The translations under genes and the position numbers were made by a program. 64,000 nt of DNA from Piezodorus guildinii. Its lineage: Eukaryota > Arthropoda > Insecta > Hemiptera > Pentatomidae. The notes beneath the pieces were generated by a model, which searched no databases, had not been told where the DNA came from, and worked only from the letters and a program-made list of their open reading frames with translations. Where the stretch lies: positions 103,322,563 through 103,386,562 of the forward strand of contig CM041297.1 in NCBI GenBank assembly GCA_023052935.1, in the 5' to 3' direction. This document shows, piece by piece, positions 54,112 through 64,000 of this stretch; the stretch's first letter is position 1, and every line of letters begins with the position of its first letter.

Positions 54112-55841
54112 AAAATAATAACACGCGGATAATGAAATGGATATTTATACTAAACGAATTTAGCTTCGATATTAAATACGTGCAAGGAAGGTCAAACCAA
54201 GTCGCGGATGCTTTAAGTAGAATAAAAATAGAAAATAATACAAAAACTTATGAACTAAACGAGGTAGAAGACATCGATACAGAAATTGATAATTTAATTA
54301 ATAGTGATGAACCTTTGCTCTCCCCTAACACATCGGAATATCAACAATTATTAAATGACATAGAAAACGCGTTACCGACAGCCCAGGAAAACGAAAATGT
54401 TAATGACGCTGAGAGTCTTGCTACTCAGCATTCGCAAGAAAGTAGCCATAACCAGATTTTTATAGTGACAGACAGACCTATTAATGTAGAAAAATATCAA
54501 ATCTTTATAACTCGCGGAAATGAAGATATGCAGGTAGAAAGACCATTTAATAAATTTCGGTACAAAATTGAAACGGCCTACCCTTGGAAAAATGACTTAG
54601 AGGACAAATTACATGAAATAGTAAAGCCCAATGGAACATACGGTATTTATTGCGAACCCAACGTGGAGACGGTAAGAGACGATTATGAAGGAATATTTAA
54701 TAAAATTTCTAATTTTATAGAAGAAAAATGTCCAACTGTTAGAATAAAAAGGTACAAAATGAAACTCATTGACATTCCAGACAAAGCCGAACAAATTAAT
54801 CTAATCGAGAACTATCATGTCGGAAAATCGTGCCACCGTGGAATAATGGAAACTTACGAAAAATTAAAGCGTTATTATTATTTTCCTCGTATGAAAGACG
54901 AAATATCTAATTATATTAATAAATGTAGTACATGCGCGAAAACAAAATATGAAAGACGACCTATAAAACCAAATTTCCAAATTACACCAACTCCGGAAAG
55001 ACCGTTTGAATATTTAATGATCGACACGCTATATTATGAGAAAAAATTCATTATAACCATTATCGATACCTTTTCAAAACGTTTATACGCGGAAGTAATT
55101 AGAGCAAACAATGCTACTAATATTCATAACGTAATTACTAAATATTTGGCTTTATACCCACCACCGATACAAATTACTATGGATCAAGGTAGAGAATACA
55201 AAAATGGTTTAATTCAAAATTTGTTAGAAAGCCTAGGCATAATTTGTCATTATACCGTTTCGAATAACTCTAATTCTTTAGGCATATTAAATAGAGCACA
55301 TTCAACCTTGATAGAATTGTTGCGAATAATAAAAGAGGAAAATCCTAAAAACAGCCTGGAAACTAATGTTAATATCGCGATTAGAACTTTTAATGAAACG
55401 CTAAATAAAAATTTAAAATTAACGCCTAATGAAATAACTTTCGGAAAAATTGTCGATCCGGATCGCGACGAGAAATTAATTAAAGAAAACCTTGTACAAA
55501 AATATCATGAAAAATTAAATATCATTCATAAATTAGCTAATACCAAAATCTCGGAAGAAAAGGAACAAAGAACCGAACGTCTAAATAAAAACCGCGAAGA
55601 CCCACCGGAAATCACTGGCGAAGCATTTATAAAGAGACGCGTTAGGAATAAAAATGAAAATCTATACAAGCCCGTATTAAAGTTTCAGGATAAAGATAAA
55701 ATAGTGCATGCACATTGCAAAAACGTTAGGAGACCCAGGAAAGCCCGTGAGAAAGTATATGTTCTGCTTTCAGATGACGAAGCCGCTGATTTGGGCAGTT
55801 CTGATAGCGACTCAGACAGTAGTAGCCTTTCAAATTACTGA
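54108..55841 (+). CDS. pol: Errantivirus Pol, C-terminal part: RNase H tail and integrase
   Basis: The frame begins within RNase H (NNNTRIMKWIF and VADALSRI, residues 3-38). A spacer of about 190 residues follows, then integrase: a zinc-binding HX5H...CX2C (H237, H243, C273, C276) and an RNase-H-fold core with D306 and D359. The D-X35-E position is N395 (AAT at 55290-55292) within GILNRAHSTL, where the family normally has Glu before Arg. The integrase therefore lacks its third metal ligand. A basic C-terminal region and a Ser/Asp-rich end (about 555-577) follow. The methionine at 54108 is arbitrary, since the natural protein is a continuation of pol in another frame. The last 134 bp overlap env. 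Confidence 0.88.
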   Translation: MKNNNTRIMKWIFILNEFSFDIKYVQGRSNQVADALSRIKIENNTKTYELNEVEDIDTEIDNLINSDEPLLSPNTSEYQQLLNDIENALPTAQENENVNDAESLATQHSQESSHNQIFIVTDRPINVEKYQIFITRGNEDMQVERPFNKFRYKIETAYPWKNDLEDKLHEIVKPNGTYGIYCEPNVETVRDDYEGIFNKISNFIEEKCPTVRIKRYKMKLIDIPDKAEQINLIENYHVGKSCHRGIMETYEKLKRYYYFPRMKDEISNYINKCSTCAKTKYERRPIKPNFQITPTPERPFEYLMIDTLYYEKKFIITIIDTFSKRLYAEVIRANNATNIHNVITKYLALYPPPIQITMDQGREYKNGLIQNLLESLGIICHYTVSNNSNSLGILNRAHSTLIELLRIIKEENPKNSLETNVNIAIRTFNETLNKNLKLTPNEITFGKIVDPDRDEKLIKENLVQKYHEKLNIIHKLANTKISEEKEQRTERLNKNREDPPEITGEAFIKRRVRNKNENLYKPVLKFQDKDKIVHAHCKNVRRPRKAREKVYVLLSDDEAADLGSSDSDSDSSSLSNY

Positions 55842-57342
55842 CGTGACTAAATCTGGAGGACTAGTGACTTTTAAACTCGCCGACTCTTTCATCATTGAAC
55901 AGTACGACACAGTAATCCATTATCTGCATTTCTTCGACTTAATTGATAATATCCAGACCATAAAACAAGGCTTAATTCACTTCCCCGCTAAGGAATCAAT
56001 TTATAATTTAACGATAAAACAAATTATTTATTTAGAAAATAAAATAGAAACATTAACCTCGCATAAAATAAATAAACGTGGAATAATTAACGGCCTCGGT
56101 ACAGCAATTAAATGGATAACCGGAAACCTCGACGCATCCGATAAAGAAAGATTCGATTCGCTTATTGAAAACCTCCAACAAAATGAAAACCACCTTCAAA
56201 ATAATTTAATCCAAGAACTTACAATAAATAAGAAAATGATTTCCAAGTTCAATGAAGACATTCAGATCATAAACAAAAACAATCAAAAATTAGGTGAGGT
56301 CATTACACAGACTGACAAGAACAAATACAAGATACATCTAGAAGAACTTTACTCCATTATAAATTATATTACAATCAGAATTCTGGACATAGAAAATTCT
56401 TTAGAAATGTGTAGGCTCGGCATACCACATGCGGATATCATTAAACACACCGATTTGAAACAAAATTACATCAGTAAGGACTTAGAAACATTATGGTTAA
56501 CTAGCAAAATCCACTGTGCCATTAGAAATGGTACTATTCATTATATTCTATCAATTCCAAAACAAAGTAAAAAACTATCAACTTTATATTTATTATCTGT
56601 ACCTTCTATCCACGAAAATAACCTTGTAACTACAATTGTACCAAATAATTTTATTTTATTTTCGCATAATGAAACATATAATGCAAATTGTTCTTTTATC
56701 AAAAGAAATTACTATTGTACAAATGTAAATATTAATACTAACCCTTGTATTAATCATATTATTAGAAATAATATTAGCTTTTGTAAAACTATTACCCTTA
56801 CTAACCCAACTCCTTTTATTAAATATATAGAAGATATTGATATTTATATACTATATGATCAACATGTATTGTACCCTCAACCTAACACTTCCTTACCTAT
56901 TCCTATTCCCAAAACTTGTGTATTAAAATTAGGATATAATGATTCTTTTGTAAATATTACTAGAAATAAGGATATTAGTATACTACCTATGTCATATTCC
57001 TTTGAAATTTATAAATATAGTCACTTTAATATATCTTTTCATAATTTAGATCATGTAGAAATCTCTAGCATAGAATTAGAAGGTTTATCTTGGGACCATC
57101 ACTTTGATATATCTGTAATGTTACTATTTGTTGTATCTATCATAGTATTTTATCTGTTTTTCTATCACATATACCTCAAGTATTCAAAATTTAAGAGACT
57201 CTTTAGATCAAAAAATCAAGTGCCGTTACCAGGCGACGTTCTAGAACAACCACCCTTCAACCCTTGGGCACACTCATCCAACATTTCGCTAGGAAGCTTC
57301 AATCTTCGGCAGGGAGGAGTTATACACCAGACGCCCCAGTAG
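55708..57342 (+). CDS. env: Errantivirus envelope glycoprotein (Env), full-length frame
   Basis: Env would mediate membrane fusion and is related to baculovirus F proteins. Up to 544 residues are open; the ATG at 55774 (M23) is the better start because a hydrophobic signal peptide (about residues 26-40) follows it directly. A furin-type basic site, KINKR, at 120-124 precedes a glycine-rich fusion-peptide-like stretch and the conserved GNLDASD motif (139-145). A heptad-rich helix covers about 150-235. Several N-glycosylation sequons and about ten cysteines lie in the ectodomain. A membrane segment at about 466-489 is followed by a 55-residue tail. It overlaps pol by 134 bp in a different frame and extends 25 bp into the 3' LTR. 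Expression from a spliced RNA is expected, but the acceptor is not fixed. No stop or frameshift is seen. Confidence 0.88.
   Translation: MHIAKTLGDPGKPVRKYMFCFQMTKPLIWAVLIATQTVVAFQITDVTKSGGLVTFKLADSFIIEQYDTVIHYLHFFDLIDNIQTIKQGLIHFPAKESIYNLTIKQIIYLENKIETLTSHKINKRGIINGLGTAIKWITGNLDASDKERFDSLIENLQQNENHLQNNLIQELTINKKMISKFNEDIQIINKNNQKLGEVITQTDKNKYKIHLEELYSIINYITIRILDIENSLEMCRLGIPHADIIKHTDLKQNYISKDLETLWLTSKIHCAIRNGTIHYILSIPKQSKKLSTLYLLSVPSIHENNLVTTIVPNNFILFSHNETYNANCSFIKRNYYCTNVNINTNPCINHIIRNNISFCKTITLTNPTPFIKYIEDIDIYILYDQHVLYPQPNTSLPIPIPKTCVLKLGYNDSFVNITRNKDISILPMSYSFEIYKYSHFNISFHNLDHVEISSIELEGLSWDHHFDISVMLLFVVSIIVFYLFFYHIYLKYSKFKRLFRSKNQVPLPGDVLEQPPFNPWAHSSNISLGSFNLRQGGVIHQTPQ
57308..57317 (+). 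promoter_or_regulatory. Polypurine tract
   Basis: GGCAGGGAGG abuts the 3' LTR start at 57318, the expected primer site for plus-strand DNA synthesis. Confidence 0.85.
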
Positions 57343-57560
57343 AAACCACAAGCTCAGCATAAATACCCCACCACTACTTATCTAGTATATATAGGCCAGT
57401 GCAGGACAGCGAACAGACACAGAGTCCGGTATGCAATAGTATAGTTCCGTTACAAGTGTACGCGTCTTTATTCTATTAGATATGTTATAACCATTGTACT
57501 GATTGTTATACCAATAAAGTTATTTTTTTTAAGAAGTTTCACGGTCCGGAGTTTATAATT
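57318..57560 (+). repeat. 3' LTR of the errantivirus
   Basis: It is 243 bp, base-for-base identical by eye to the 5' LTR, including the run of eight T residues before AAGAAG. The env stop codon lies within its first 25 bp. Confidence 0.93.
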
Positions 57561-58149
57561 GTTCCGGCTCGTATATTCATAAATATCGGCCATTTTATAA
57601 CTTTTCCCATTTGTATCGTATTATAAATAAAGATTATGACCAAATAAGAAGCCTTATTTTACTTAACTAAGACAGAGCTAAGGCCGAGAGTTTACTCTGG
57701 AAGAGGAGAAAAATTTATAATTTTTTTTTGTCAGTTGATGAAGAAAACAGCAAAAATAATTTTCCACCTCAATTTCATTTTTCTGAAAATAACAAGAGTA
57801 AAATAGGTGAATAATAAATTTGGAAAACAGATGATTTCTATACACAATGAGGAACGCACAAGCAAAACAACTAATATGACGTTCAACAGCTGGTGAGAGG
57901 TTACCATGGATGAAAAATAAAATGAAGCTTTCACGAAAATAATTTATATAAAATAAAATAAGAAATAAAAAAACAGCTTCATATTAATACAAAAGAAACA
58001 AAATATAAATATGATTGAAGTTGTGACAGACCCATTTCGCATAACCTCTTTGCTTGTTTCTAACCTCACTCCATCACACACATATTTAATAACTAGATCA
58101 TTTCAATCATTACTATTTTTTTTGGTATAATTAGTTTATAAAAATACAC
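57561..58149. other. Spacer without a recognisable gene
   Basis: The 67-codon minus-strand frame at 57731-57934 has a hydrophobic segment but no known motif. Nothing else recognised. Confidence 0.45.
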
Positions 58150-59075
58150 ACAATACGACTTTCACTTACCTCCTTTGTTAAAATCAATTTAAAACTTTTT
58201 AAATAAATTTAGAAATAAAAATAAAAGTAATAAATAATAAATAAAAAATAGAAATAAAATAAATAATTTAATTGAATTTCAATAGAAACATGTGTTTTAT
58301 TAAATAATCTATTATATTTTATCTACAACAAATAATTTCTAAAATCATTAGAAAATTATCAAGTATCCAAAGAATACAGTCTTTTCAGTCGAAAGTGCTG
58401 CGCAAAATAGTGGACGCACCGTTCTACGTAACAAATGACGTTATACATAACGACTTAAACATTCCGACTATTTCAGCCACTGCTACAGAACAATACAATA
58501 ACTTCCACCAAAGACTAACATACAACACCAACCCTCTTACAGAAACATTAAAATGCTCTACGAATCCTTACAGCCCACCCCGAAGACTACGCAGGCGGTG
58601 GCCAAGAGATATGCTGATCACTTAACGAACTCTGCTGTGATGAGCCGCTGCTTCAGCAGTCCACAAATTCGCATATTGCAAAGGAAATGCAGATGGCAAA
58701 TTAAATTTTATCTCAAAGTTTTTTGTTTTGTAATAAATAATAATAAGATCATTAGCTATCCAACGGTATATTATATATCTATATTACTACTCTTGTTTTT
58801 AAAATGCCAACATTGCTTAAAAAAATATGTTTGCACTTTCCTCCTTTAGTTTTTCATCAAATTCACTCATCTTGTATATTTAATCGTTATTTATCAATGC
58901 TAACAAGATGATGTGCATATTTTTTTTTAAATCTACAAAATTAAAGGTACTTAATGTGAAGAAAGTTTAAAATATCGGCTTTTAAGCTCTATCAGTCTAT
59001 TTCACTCAGATGAAACCTATATTATATTAAAGCCCGTTGATTTTTATATTCATATATAGCTAAGTGAAAGTAAAA
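58150..59075 (+). mobile_element. GTAAGTGAAAGT-TIR element with a nested LINE
   Basis: The left repeat GACTTTCACTTACC is at 58159-58172 and the right terminus AGCTAAGTGAAAGT at about 59058-59071 (one change). The internal blocks are interrupted at 58352-58747 by a LINE fragment. The interior right of it (ATTAGCTATCCAACGGTATATTATATATC) continues where the left part stops, although about 70 bp present in the 62.6-kb copy is missing. Confidence 0.8.
58352..58747 (+). mobile_element. Jockey-type LINE, 5'-truncated, with 8-bp target duplication
   Basis: The fragment encodes the last about 80 residues of ORF2 in one frame to the stop at 58625: VLRKIVDAPFYVTNDVIHND (58391 onward), NFHQRLTYNTNPLTETL and the basic RRLRRRWPRDMLIT end. 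A short 3' UTR ending AATAAATAATAATAAG follows. ATCATTAG flanks it on both sides (58344-58351 and 58748-58755). The frame is undamaged, so the insertion is fairly recent, but only the extreme C-terminus was copied. Confidence 0.8.
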
Positions 59076-59363
59076 ATACTCTATTTGAAAAGCTGGATGA
59101 CTGTTATCATCCTGTCAATCTGTAATCAGTAATAATAATCAGTCTGCTCAGATACTGTAGATTAATTTTTTTTTTTTTAAATGCAAGAACGAAGAAGATT
59201 CGTATAAAGTAAAATAAAAGTGAAAATTTATTAGAATACAAAATATTTGTTATCCATAATTCTGAAAATTATTTCAAGATTTCAAGAGCTTCTGGAATTG
59301 AGAAAACATTTGTAAACTCAATTTTTTTTTCCTTTAATTTTTACTAAAATTGTTACCATTACA

Positions 59364-59432
<69 letters not shown>
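59364..59432. repeat. (TA)n microsatellite
   Basis: About 34 TA units run without interruption. Confidence 0.95.
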
Positions 59433-59435
<3 letters not shown>

Positions 59436-60950
59436 GGTACGTTAATCAGGATTTAATCCTTTGTTTATTACTTCTTAGGAAGAATGCACCCAGTTTTCAA
59501 AAGGTTGGATATCGATCAATCGATTTATTGTTGTTTTTTCCGATCCGGCTATCGGACGACCCTTCTGTAACAACTAAAACCCCAAACGACCTGCAGTCAA
59601 CGGGAGAGCAGTATCATTTGTTGTCAGTAATTAAGGGCGGGTTGGAAACCGGTCGTGATTTGTATGCGGTGAGCTGGGCGAGGGTGTGGTGGTATGTTCT
59701 TTTCCATCTGGGGCATAATCAAAACCCTCTCTACCCCCGCTAATTATCTACTGATTGGCTGTAGCTGTCACTGGCTTCGGTTAGCTATCTTTATTTTTGG
59801 ACCACTGCCCTCTTCGAACTCCGGGTCATGTTTAGAGTCCATGGGTTGTACAACCTTCATTGGCGGTATCTTGTTTATCTTTAAAGTTATTTTACTATCA
59901 CTTTGTTATTATGAATACACCATATAGAAATAGCTAAATTTAAAGGATTTATAACACACTAGTATTGAAAGTTTCTTTTAAAAATTATTATATAATAGAG
60001 AAAACTTAATGAAAAAGGTATTATTTTATTTGAAATACTTTATTTTTAAAACTTCTCTTAAACATTTATTTTTTCTACTGAGGTTGTAAAGACCTCCACG
60101 GTATTTTTTTATTATTATTTTTTTAAAATATTTTAAATTGATATGAAACGCTGAAGATAAAGAGATTACCGAAAATGGAGTGTTAAAAATTGTTTTTTTT
60201 TAAAATATTTTAAAATAAAAAATTTTAGGAAGATGCATTTTTTAAAATTATTTTATAATTATATGGTAGATAGCTGACTTATGACTTTTAGATTGTTATA
60301 ATGCTATTATATAAGACTAAATAGATAAATACATTAAAAAAATGAAACTCGCATATTTATATCTGTTTTATATTAATAGTTGATGGAATGAATGTAATTC
60401 TTATGAGTTCAGTACATTGAATGGATTTAGTGGAAGGTAAACAAAATAATAAAATAAATAATTAAAATAAAATTTTACAAATATACATGTATGTATAAAT
60501 GTGTATATAGCAAAAAATGTAGGCAGTACCTCTTTTGTAATATGTACCTTGGTCTTTTTATGTTTTCATTGTCAATTGACATTATTTGTGGATTAGCAAC
60601 TATTAAACTATTCGTATGGTTAAATATGAAGCTATTTTCAGCGTTAAAATCAATTTATCACCGTACGTGGTCCATGCGGTTACTCGTTGTATGTAACTGG
60701 CCAAAGGGGGTTTACAAGAAAATTTTTTACTAACAAATATAAGGATAGTTTAAGAAAATACAATAGATGACTTCAGGTATGGTCGTGTTTTTCTGTGTGA
60801 AATTAATTTTTTCTGACTACAAACTCTACTGCGCTAGTGACATATGCCTGCATGGTTTCATAGATTAATAAGAACACGCTGGTGATGTTTCCGACACTTT
60901 TTAGCACATTATTTCCAGCAGTAATGAGATTTTTTATTACGATAATAGGT
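59433..60950. other. Unassigned sequence
   Basis: A G+C-richer block at 59520-59860 has two overlapping frames (59528-59743 and 59694-59927, 71 and 77 codons) without recognised motifs. The rest is A+T-rich. The 80-codon frame at 60491-60733 is also unrecognised. Confidence 0.35.
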
Positions 60951-61400
60951 ACTAAGGGGAACCTACAACCTCACCGATGAATTACCTTAAATTGCGATCC
61001 AGTCCATTAAAAGCTAAGTGGTCCAGCCCTCGAATTTTAAAGCATTTAGCTTAAGGGTGTTTTACATGGTATCAATTATAAAATTAATTCAATTTCATCT
61101 TTTGGTTGATTTCCATGATTCGTCGTGAAAGCGCTTTACGAAAATACCAATTACATAATCGCTCAGTCGCGTTAATTCGCCCCCGTGTTTCGGTAATAAT
61201 TAGGCAGTTAATTAGCAAGAGATAAAGTTGGCCGAAGTTTGTGTTCTAGCCGCCCCTGAAGTTAAATGATAAAATAAATAAAGTTTTTAAGCATTGCGCC
61301 GACAGCTGCGGAAGTTGTCACAAGCAAGCGCGAATCAATAATTACCTAAATTAGACCAATATCACTATAATTAGATAATATTTCTCTTCTGTTTCTAATT
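60951..61400. other. Candidate conserved noncoding block
   Basis: Positions 61080-61340 are nonrepetitive and mix G+C-rich words with several TAATTA or TTAATT cores (near 61157, 61197 and 61209). No frame is open. This composition is typical of homeodomain-bound insect enhancers, but conservation cannot be judged from one sequence. Confidence 0.3.
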
Positions 61401-62587
61401 ATGATTATGTAAGAACTAATTGTAAGTTATAATTTAAAATAGACTTAATGATTTTTTTTTCAATCAATGCTGGAAGGTTTATTTGTATGGTTATTAAGGT
61501 TATTAATTAGTTTATCTAGTTCTTTTACAGATTTTTACCTATCTCTCTAAAGTTGTTTTTACCCATATGACCTGTTTTATGCATACCTTTTATGTATACC
61601 AATACAAGTTAACCTTAACCTATTACTGTAATCTATCTAATACAACTATAAATATATTGTTTATAATATCGAGATACATTGAAAAAATAGGACAAAAACT
61701 ACACTTCTTTATCTTTGATTGCGGTTTGGTGAATTCAATTTGATAAATAAAATAATTTAAATTAAAATTGCTACAAATTACGAAAGATGTTGATAGTGAC
61801 TATGTTGAATGAGGTTATATAAAAGAAATACAGGTGAATAGCAATGAACTACTCTGTTTATGATAAATAAAGGATTATTATTTCATGTCAGATATCAATT
61901 TTACTCAATGTTACAATTACATACCAGTACCAAGTAGCCACATCCAAATTATTCAATAACATCGTTTTATCTTTTAAACATAACCGTTGTATATCACCAA
62001 ATAAAAAATCGACAAAAATCTTCTTTGCAACTCATAACTCATTGCAAGTCATTCAAATGAGTGCTTATAATTTTAAACTGTAATGTGATTGTATATTTTA
62101 TAAATAAGAGCGCTAAGAATTGAATGTTTCTCACATACTTATATTTAAATTAATAATCACATATGTGAAGATATGGGAAGGTCACCAGTGTTGCCACAGG
62201 TTAACAAATTTTGTTTTACGTTTTAGAAAAATATATTTTTCAACCATTTAGAATAGTAATAAAAACTATGCTATCATTTAAGTTGGACCAAATAACAGAT
62301 TCTTACGAAGTTTGATCGGTTCAGTAATTTCAGAGTTTATCGCGAACAATCATTGTGACACGAGATTTTTATATATGTAGATTGGAAGTAACCCTCAGGT
62401 TAAGTTGTAGTAAAAACCGTTTTTTCCTAGAATAATAATTGACAGGTTTGTAAAATCTTATGTGTCTCGATAATTGTGCTTAGACTGCTAAGCATAATTT
62501 TTCTTAATAACTCTGTTATTTAGGAAACTTCTTTTATGGTAAATACATGCTTAGTTACAGCTGAAGTTGTTAATATAAATCATAACT
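61401..62587. other. A+T-rich stretch without a recognisable gene
   Basis: No frame above 60 codons; no repeat family recognised. Confidence 0.5.
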
Positions 62588-63403
62588 AAAATCTGGTGCG
62601 CGCAACACACGACTTTCACTTACCTCCGTAGTTAAAATCAATTTTAAAATTTTTAAAAACTTGAATGAAAATAAATTGCTAAGGAAATAATTAAATTAAG
62701 TTTCAATAGAAACATGTGTTTTATTAAATAATCAATTATATTATTATCTACGAAAATCAGATTGTTTTATCGGCTTTTCATCACTCTCCGTTAACTTTTG
62801 TAATTTACTGTATAAGATAATATTTTCCTAAAATCATTAGTTTTCCAAAGGTATATTATACATCCATATTAATGTTTTTATGTTAAAAAAACAACAACAA
62901 TCGCATTAAAAAATATTTTTGCTTATTTCTCCTTTAGTTAGTTATCAAATTCGTTCAACATGTTTATTTAGCTGTTTTCTAGCTATCTTATATGTTAACT
63001 TTTATGAAATCTACAAAATTAATGGTATTTTATATAAAGAAAATTTAAGATATCGGCATTTAAACCCCATCAGTGTATTTCAATAAAAAAAAAAAACCTA
63101 CATGATATTAAAGCCCATTCAATTTTACATCGATACAGCGAGTTTAATAAAAATTGAGCCGTTTTTTGAGAAAATCGTATAATGGTGCAAAATGCATGGT
63201 ATAATGTAGCCCTTTCGCTCTAACTGAAAAAGGTGCTGTAACGTCTCGGACGTATAGTTTGTCTTAAATATGAAATTTCAGTTTGCTTTTCGTGCTGGAC
63301 TTACCACAAACACACAGGCACAAACAGAAAACTGAAATTCGAACATTTTCACGATGGCAATACTTTTACTATCTATATATTTCATATATAGGTAAGTGAA
63401 AGT
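62588..63403 (+). mobile_element. GTAAGTGAAAGT-TIR element, full-length reference copy (about 816 bp)
   Basis: This is the most complete copy. It begins with the leader AATCTGGTGCGCGCAACACACG, then the terminal repeat ACTTTCACTTACC (62612-62624). Internal blocks are in order: AAACATGTGTTTTATTAAATAATC, CTTTTCATCACTCTCC, TTCTCCTTTAGTTAGTTATC, ATCGGCATTTAAACCCCATCAG, TACAGCGAGTTTAAT and ATGCATGGTATAA. It closes with AGGTAAGTGAAAGT (about 63390-63403). No transposase is encoded, so it is a nonautonomous TIR element. The superfamily and target-site length are not clear. Confidence 0.8.
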
Positions 63404-64000
63404 AATAAAACTTAAAGTTGTATTCATCTTGTATATATTTTATGAAATCCTATCTTTAACCATTGTGATCCTTTCCGCACTACTGTCTCCACTGCATTTT
63501 CAAATTATGATAGCATAAAATTACTTACAATTAGTTCTCTTGTTCCGTTTTTGTCTATAGCATTTGCAAGTCAATTGTAACCTTTGCCTAGTGAAATGTA
63601 ACATTTTCCATTTCAAATGTAACCTTTCCCATTTCGAATATAACCTTTTCTATTACAATTGAATTGCAAATGATATATAAGAAAAGTAGTGGACCCGCCC
63701 TTGCTTGGCACCGGTGAAATTAGAATGAGGTTTCATTTATGTTAAAAAAAAAATCTTGGTGTGACCGACTTATATTAACTCGAAAGATTTCTTTTATTAC
63801 ATATTAACTTTTCTAAATTCTTGCGCTTTCCAATGGTATATTATACGCTTATGTTACTACTTATATTTCAGAAATAATTGTTTTACGACTTGGTTATAGA
63901 AAATTTAATTTTACCGTTTAAAGAAAAGCTAAATTGAAATGTATCTTAATTTAAAACCTTAAGGAAAGAACGCCCTTAACAATCGCGAAAATCATATCAA
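63404..64000. other. Spacer, then a fragment of the GTAAGTGAAAGT-TIR family
   Basis: Positions 63404-63770 show only short imperfect repeats of AATGTAACCTTTTCCATTTC (about 63587-63650). From about 63795 a family interior is recognisable (ACATATTAACTTTTCTAAATTC, then CTTTCCAATGGTATATTATACGC) and may continue past the window. Confidence 0.4.

Larger units (their letters stand above)
50103..57560 (+). mobile_element. Errantivirus (gypsy-type LTR retrotransposon with env), 7458 bp, defective copy
   Basis: The order is 5' LTR, primer binding site, gag, pol (protease, RT, RNase H, integrase), env, polypurine tract, 3' LTR. The LTRs are identical by eye over 243 bp. Errantiviruses are insect endogenous retroviruses whose env was acquired from a baculovirus-type fusion protein. 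Three lesions are visible: an amber codon in gag (51569), an out-of-frame deletion in RNase H (about 54085) and loss of the third integrase catalytic acid (55290). No convincing target duplication is seen: CGTT before and TGTT or GTTC after, depending on where the LTR edge is placed. Confidence 0.92.

Noticed and set aside
50095..57566. 4-bp target duplication of the errantivirus
   Set aside because: The flanks agree at only three of four bases, and only if the LTR edge is moved by one base, so it is not called.
1..64000. CRISPR arrays, bacterial operons, riboswitches, rRNA
   Set aside because: None is visible. All spaced repeats are microsatellites or transposon ends, and the sequence is eukaryotic in character.

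Overview
The window looks like A+T-rich animal nuclear DNA, most likely from an insect. The reasons are a full-length gypsy/errantivirus-type LTR retrotransposon with an env gene, Jockey-type LINE tails, Penelope-like element (PLE) ends with hammerhead-like ribozymes, tRNA-derived SINEs, TTAA-flanked piggyBac-like elements and very long (TA)n tracts. I cannot name the order or species. No complete host protein gene is visible. The window reads as intergenic DNA or a very long intron filled with transposons. Host-related signals are an intronless, frameshifted Ataxin-10 copy (about 12.3-13.4 kb) and two short stretches flanked by good splice signals on the + strand (3462-3506 and 39831-39893).

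Layout. 0-1.8 kb: two PLE fragments joined head to head, one with a GIY-YIG endonuclease ORF, the other with a 3' end carrying a hammerhead-like motif. 1.8-12 kb: SINEs, Jockey relics, further PLE ends and an intact 144-bp foldback MITE. 12-15 kb: the Ataxin-10 retropseudogene with a poly(A)-like tail, within a trio of CTCF-like motifs (12.0, 15.7 and 17.3 kb). 18-32.6 kb: PLE remnants, an R2-like LINE relic, a piggyBac-like MITE, Jockey LINE, two SINE families and several copies of a TIR element whose ends read GGTAAGTGAAAGT, some with other elements nested in them and flanked by target-site duplications. 33.7-37.0 kb: an LTR retrotransposon with apparently identical 408-bp LTRs and one unrecognised 274-aa ORF but no pol. 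37-50 kb: LINE and SINE fragments, microsatellites, a PLE-end cluster containing a piggyBac-like insertion, and a PLE-derived foldback. 50.1-57.6 kb: the errantivirus. 57.6-64 kb: more TIR-element copies, one carrying a nested LINE, and a conserved-looking noncoding block near 61 kb.

The errantivirus is the best-preserved genetic system. It has identical 243-bp LTRs, a tRNA-Lys(UUU)-type primer binding site, gag, a UUUUUUA slippery heptamer with a downstream hairpin, protease-RT-RNase H, integrase and env. This copy nevertheless carries an in-frame amber codon in gag, an out-of-frame deletion in RNase H, and an asparagine where the third catalytic acid of integrase should be. It therefore looks young but defective, which suggests mobilisation in trans. 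All alignments were made by eye; no search or folding program was run.
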